The position numbers were made by a program, and so were the translations under genes. Below are positions 15,897-17,245 of a stretch of DNA of 17,245 nt, piece after piece; within the stretch, counting starts at the first letter, position 1, and each line of letters opens with the position of its first letter. The stretch is from CAVVEQ01 sp963804865 (GTDB taxonomy: Bacteria; Chloroflexota; Anaerolineae; Anaerolineales; Anaerolineaceae), in assembly GCA_963804865.1 (NCBI GenBank), contig CAWDSH010000009.1:1-17245 (forward strand), written 5' to 3'. Under the pieces are notes generated by a model. The model worked only from the letters and a program-made list of their open reading frames with translations. It had not been told where the DNA came from and ran no database searches.

Positions 15897-16352
15897 TCAG
15901 TAAAAACGCTGTTCTTGATGGTCAGGGCGACCGCTTTGTACAACATACAAGGCAGGCCAAACACCAGTGGTGTGGCTCGCGGTGATGCCATCGATCAGCA
16001 CCGCACCCCTGGAACTAATGGTCAATGCACCGAGCGATGGACCTTCATATTGATCGTTCCAATCAAAGCTGCTGTTGGTGATAGTGATGCCGGCGGTCCC
16101 GGCGGTGTTATCGAGGAATACGCCGCCGTTGATGTTGTGATCGGCTTGCACGCGGTTGAGGATGATGGCGCCGTTTTGGAATGCGATTTGCATGGCGTTT
16201 CCACCATCAGCATTGTTCACCGCAACGTCCTCGATCTTGATGGTTCCCATGCCGTTGGTGATGTAAATGGCTGGAATATTACACATTCCCATTGACCTCG
16301 AAGCCTTTGATGGTGAATCCCGATTCGACTGCGTCAACGCGGATGGATCCAT
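15897..16352 (-). CDS. Paralogue 1 fragment: first coils
   Basis: Real from about 16290 (IPAIYITNGMGTIKIEDVAV) through ILNRVQADHNINGG and TAGITITNSSFDWNDQ to ALYVVQSG. It parallels paralogue 2 from about 11040 to 10690 and gives the best guide to that gene's two N-terminal frameshifts. Confidence 0.6.
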   Translation of the reverse strand: MDPSALTQSNRDSPSKASRSMGMCNIPAIYITNGMGTIKIEDVAVNNADGGNAMQIAFQNGAIILNRVQADHNINGGVFLDNTAGTAGITITNSSFDWNDQYEGPSLGALTISSRGAVLIDGITASHTTGVWPALYVVQSGRPDHQEQRFY

Positions 16353-16482
16353 TCAGCTCGACCTCGGGGTCGCCATCCACGATGGTGCCTATCAAGCCCT
16401 TGAGACCTTTATAAATCGAGCCGGGTGCAGATGCATTGATGTTCACAATTCCAGGATAGGTATCCGCTTCAACATAGATCAT
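16279..16482 (-). CDS. Paralogue 1 fragment: N-terminal block, second part
   Basis: MIYVEADTYPGIVNINASAP, GLKGLIGTIVDGDPEVELNG and SGFTIKGFEVNGN align with paralogue 2 (FIYVEAGTYTDSVLVNASAP, GLKGFIGTVVNG, SGFTIKGFEI). The Met here is internal. Confidence 0.6.
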   Translation of the reverse strand: MIYVEADTYPGIVNINASAPGSIYKGLKGLIGTIVDGDPEVELNGSIRVDAVESGFTIKGFEVNGNV

Positions 16483-16572
16483 CCCGATCCGATGGTAGCC
16501 GCTGGTGGAGATATAATCGATCGCTGCCTGTATAGGAGTAGGCGCAAGGGTACTGGCGGTCCTGGAAGCGGA

Positions 16573-16947
16573 TCACAATCTGCAACGGTAAAAGTAGTAG
16601 GTGACCGTACCCACCTTGTAGTAGGGATCGCCGCCAGCGAGCGCCTCCGCGGCTTCCTCGGTAGCCAGGGCGAGCGGTTCGCCGGTTTCATCCACGAGGG
16701 TTACGCCGGATTCAGCGGCTTCCTCGAGCACCGGGGAGAGGTCCTCGTTGGGTGTTTCTTCCGTCCCGGCAGGTTCAGCTGGGATTTCAGCGGGAGCCTC
16801 AACTTCCGTCTCAGCCGGCGCTTCTTCGGGCGCTGGTTCAGGTGGTACTTCATCCTGCGCGTAGACCGGCGCAGTGAAAATAAATGCAGCCACCAACGTA
16901 ATCAGGATGATGGCAGGCAACATGAAAAGAAAAAAGCTTCGCTTCAT
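16573..16947 (-). CDS. Paralogue 1 fragment: signal peptide, linker and start of N-terminal block
   Basis: Intact for about 118 residues from the true start. Basic MKR, hydrophobic core (FMLPAIILITLVAAFIFTAP), cleavage near VYA-QDE, Pro/Ala/Glu linker, then LSPVLEEAAESGVTLVDE and GDPYYKVGTVTYYF. One indel then shifts it; the neighbouring frame continues TVADCDPL. Confidence 0.75.
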   Translation of the reverse strand: MKRSFFLFMLPAIILITLVAAFIFTAPVYAQDEVPPEPAPEEAPAETEVEAPAEIPAEPAGTEETPNEDLSPVLEEAAESGVTLVDETGEPLALATEEAAEALAGGDPYYKVGTVTYYFYRCRL

Positions 16948-16952
16948 TTTAC

Positions 16953-16957
16953 CCTCC
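16953..16957 (-). promoter_or_regulatory. Ribosome binding site of paralogue 1
   Basis: GGAGG on the minus strand, 5 bases (TAAAA) before ATG 16945-16947. Confidence 0.8.
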
Positions 16958-17025
16958 GTGTATATGAAATTATGACAACACAGGGATTGGTGACGAATTT
17001 ACAGTGATGACCCCGTCCTGCTTTT

Positions 17026-17053
17026 ATTATAGGTCGCCGATATGAAATTACAA
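17026..17053 (-). promoter_or_regulatory. Promoter of paralogue 1
   Basis: -35 TTGTAA (17048-17053), 16-base spacer, -10 TATAAT (17026-17031), the same boxes and spacing as paralogue 2. Start near 17019; leader about 72 nt with GGGGTCA at 17008-17014 near its 5' end. Confidence 0.7.
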
Positions 17054-17066
17054 GAGGTTTTTCAGG

Positions 17067-17096
17067 TTTTAAGGTGAGCGTAGGATGATTGTAAGG
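17067..17096 (-). promoter_or_regulatory. Shared 30-bp upstream element, copy 1
   Basis: Identical to copy 2. Relative to the inferred start site it spans about -48 to -77, centred near -62, where class I activators bind. Confidence 0.6.
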
Positions 17097-17115
17097 GATG
17101 AATAAAAATTCATTT

Positions 17116-17167
17116 TAGGGGTAATTCATACCCGCACATACAGCGCGTACCATGTGAACTGCCCCTA
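17116..17167. repeat. Imperfect inverted repeat upstream of the array
   Basis: TAGGGGTAATTCA at the left pairs imperfectly with TGAACTGCCCCTA at the right, around a poorly paired centre. It resembles the GTAGGGGC-type dispersed palindromes in the other spacers. No T-run follows. Confidence 0.4.
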
Positions 17168-17191
17168 CGTGAAGAATCTGATAGGGAGATG

Positions 17192-17245
17192 TTATCTTAT
17201 TACAATTTTGGCAAGGTCAGCTGATCTTGCTTCTGGTACTTCCCC
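17192..17245 (-). CDS. Possible C-terminal end of an upstream gene
   Basis: On the minus strand the last 54 bases read GEVPEARSADLAKIVIR then TAA (17192-17194), a plausible hydrophilic-then-hydrophobic protein end. Seventeen codons are too few to exclude chance, and no product can be named. If real, the gene runs in the same direction as the array and ends about 100 bases before the shared element of paralogue 1. Confidence 0.2.
   Translation of the reverse strand, partial: GEVPEARSADLAKIVIR

Larger units (their letters stand above)
12089..16947 (-). pseudogene. Paralogue 1: secreted beta-helix repeat protein, close relative of paralogue 2, heavily frameshifted
   Basis: Same plan and nearly the same length as paralogue 2. 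ATG 16945-16947 follows GGAGG (16953-16957) by 5 bases. The signal peptide is intact (MKRSFFLFMLPAIILITL, then VYAQDE). The linker is longer than in paralogue 2 (PPEPAPEEAPAETEVEAPAE). N-terminal block: TLVDETGEPLALAT, GDPYYKVG. Coils then run to VFYFGNNSDGVGGELNLWVY and TAG 12089-12091. Fifteen or more frame changes fall along the gene, about one per 100-400 bases, yet every piece aligns in order with paralogue 2, including the central segment with DSNYDGMVEHD (14385-14417). By eye about four of five bases agree with paralogue 2 in the stretch I compared (13861-14080). Either a recently decayed gene or a functional gene in poorly polished sequence; typed pseudogene for lack of an intact frame. 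Confidence 0.7.

Noticed and set aside
3000..16300. CRISPR or DNA satellite array suggested by recurring GGTGATGGTCACGCC-like strings
   Set aside because: The recurrences are degenerate and in phase with the ITLTNV and VTITNS strands of the encoded coils, with variable spacing. They are coding repeats, not direct repeats with spacers.
16267..17007. 246-codon plus-strand open frame opposite paralogue 1's N-terminus
   Set aside because: Runs antisense through signal peptide, linker and ribosome binding site of a well-supported gene; its Arg/Phe/Gly-rich end is the complement of the linker and signal peptide.

Overview
The window holds a tandem array of four large paralogous genes, all on the minus strand, that encode secreted right-handed parallel beta-helix repeat proteins. 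In transcription order (right to left) they are paralogue 1 (16947-12089), paralogue 2 (11695-6863), paralogue 3 (6290-3010) and paralogue 4 (2394 to beyond position 1). No enzyme, RNA gene, transposase, CRISPR array or core gene is visible. Secreted beta-helix proteins with an N-terminal 'DETGEPLALAT ... GDPxYKVG' block, with spacers full of short GC-rich hairpins and REP-like palindromes, suggest Chloroflexota (Anaerolineae-like), probably from a metagenome. That assignment is inference and only moderately secure.

Each gene has the same plan. A signal peptide ending near VYA-QDE is followed by a short Pro/Ala/Glu linker and a conserved N-terminal block. Then come hundreds of residues of Asn/Gly-rich beta-helix coils, alternating between two types ('GLxVxTKGxITLTNVxAxxN' and 'GAYLDNxxGTAxVTITNSSFxxN'), and a short conserved tail ending in NLYVY, NLWVY or NIYIH. 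Paralogues 1 and 2 (about 1,610-1,620 residues if repaired) also carry a central non-repeat segment with a Cys-bracketed, calcium-loop-like motif. Paralogue 3 (about 1,090 residues) lacks it. Paralogue 4 runs off the left edge.

Each gene looks like an independent transcription unit. A TATAAT -10 box lies 70-120 bases before each start, a shared 30-bp element lies about 60 bases upstream of the inferred start site, and a strong GGAGG lies before each ATG. The three genes whose ends are visible are followed by the same 11-bp hairpin terminator. The spacers after paralogues 2 and 3 also contain a block of about 230-250 bp that is flanked by a direct repeat of half of that terminator; the spacer after paralogue 1 lacks the block.

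The reading frames are broken by many single-base indels, very unevenly: about four in paralogue 2, fifteen or more in paralogue 1, and clustered in the first half of paralogue 3. Protein similarity continues across each break and some breaks are at homopolymers, so uncorrected long-read error is the leading explanation, but real decay of paralogues 1 and 3 cannot be excluded. Repaired lengths and module comparisons are by-eye reconstructions.
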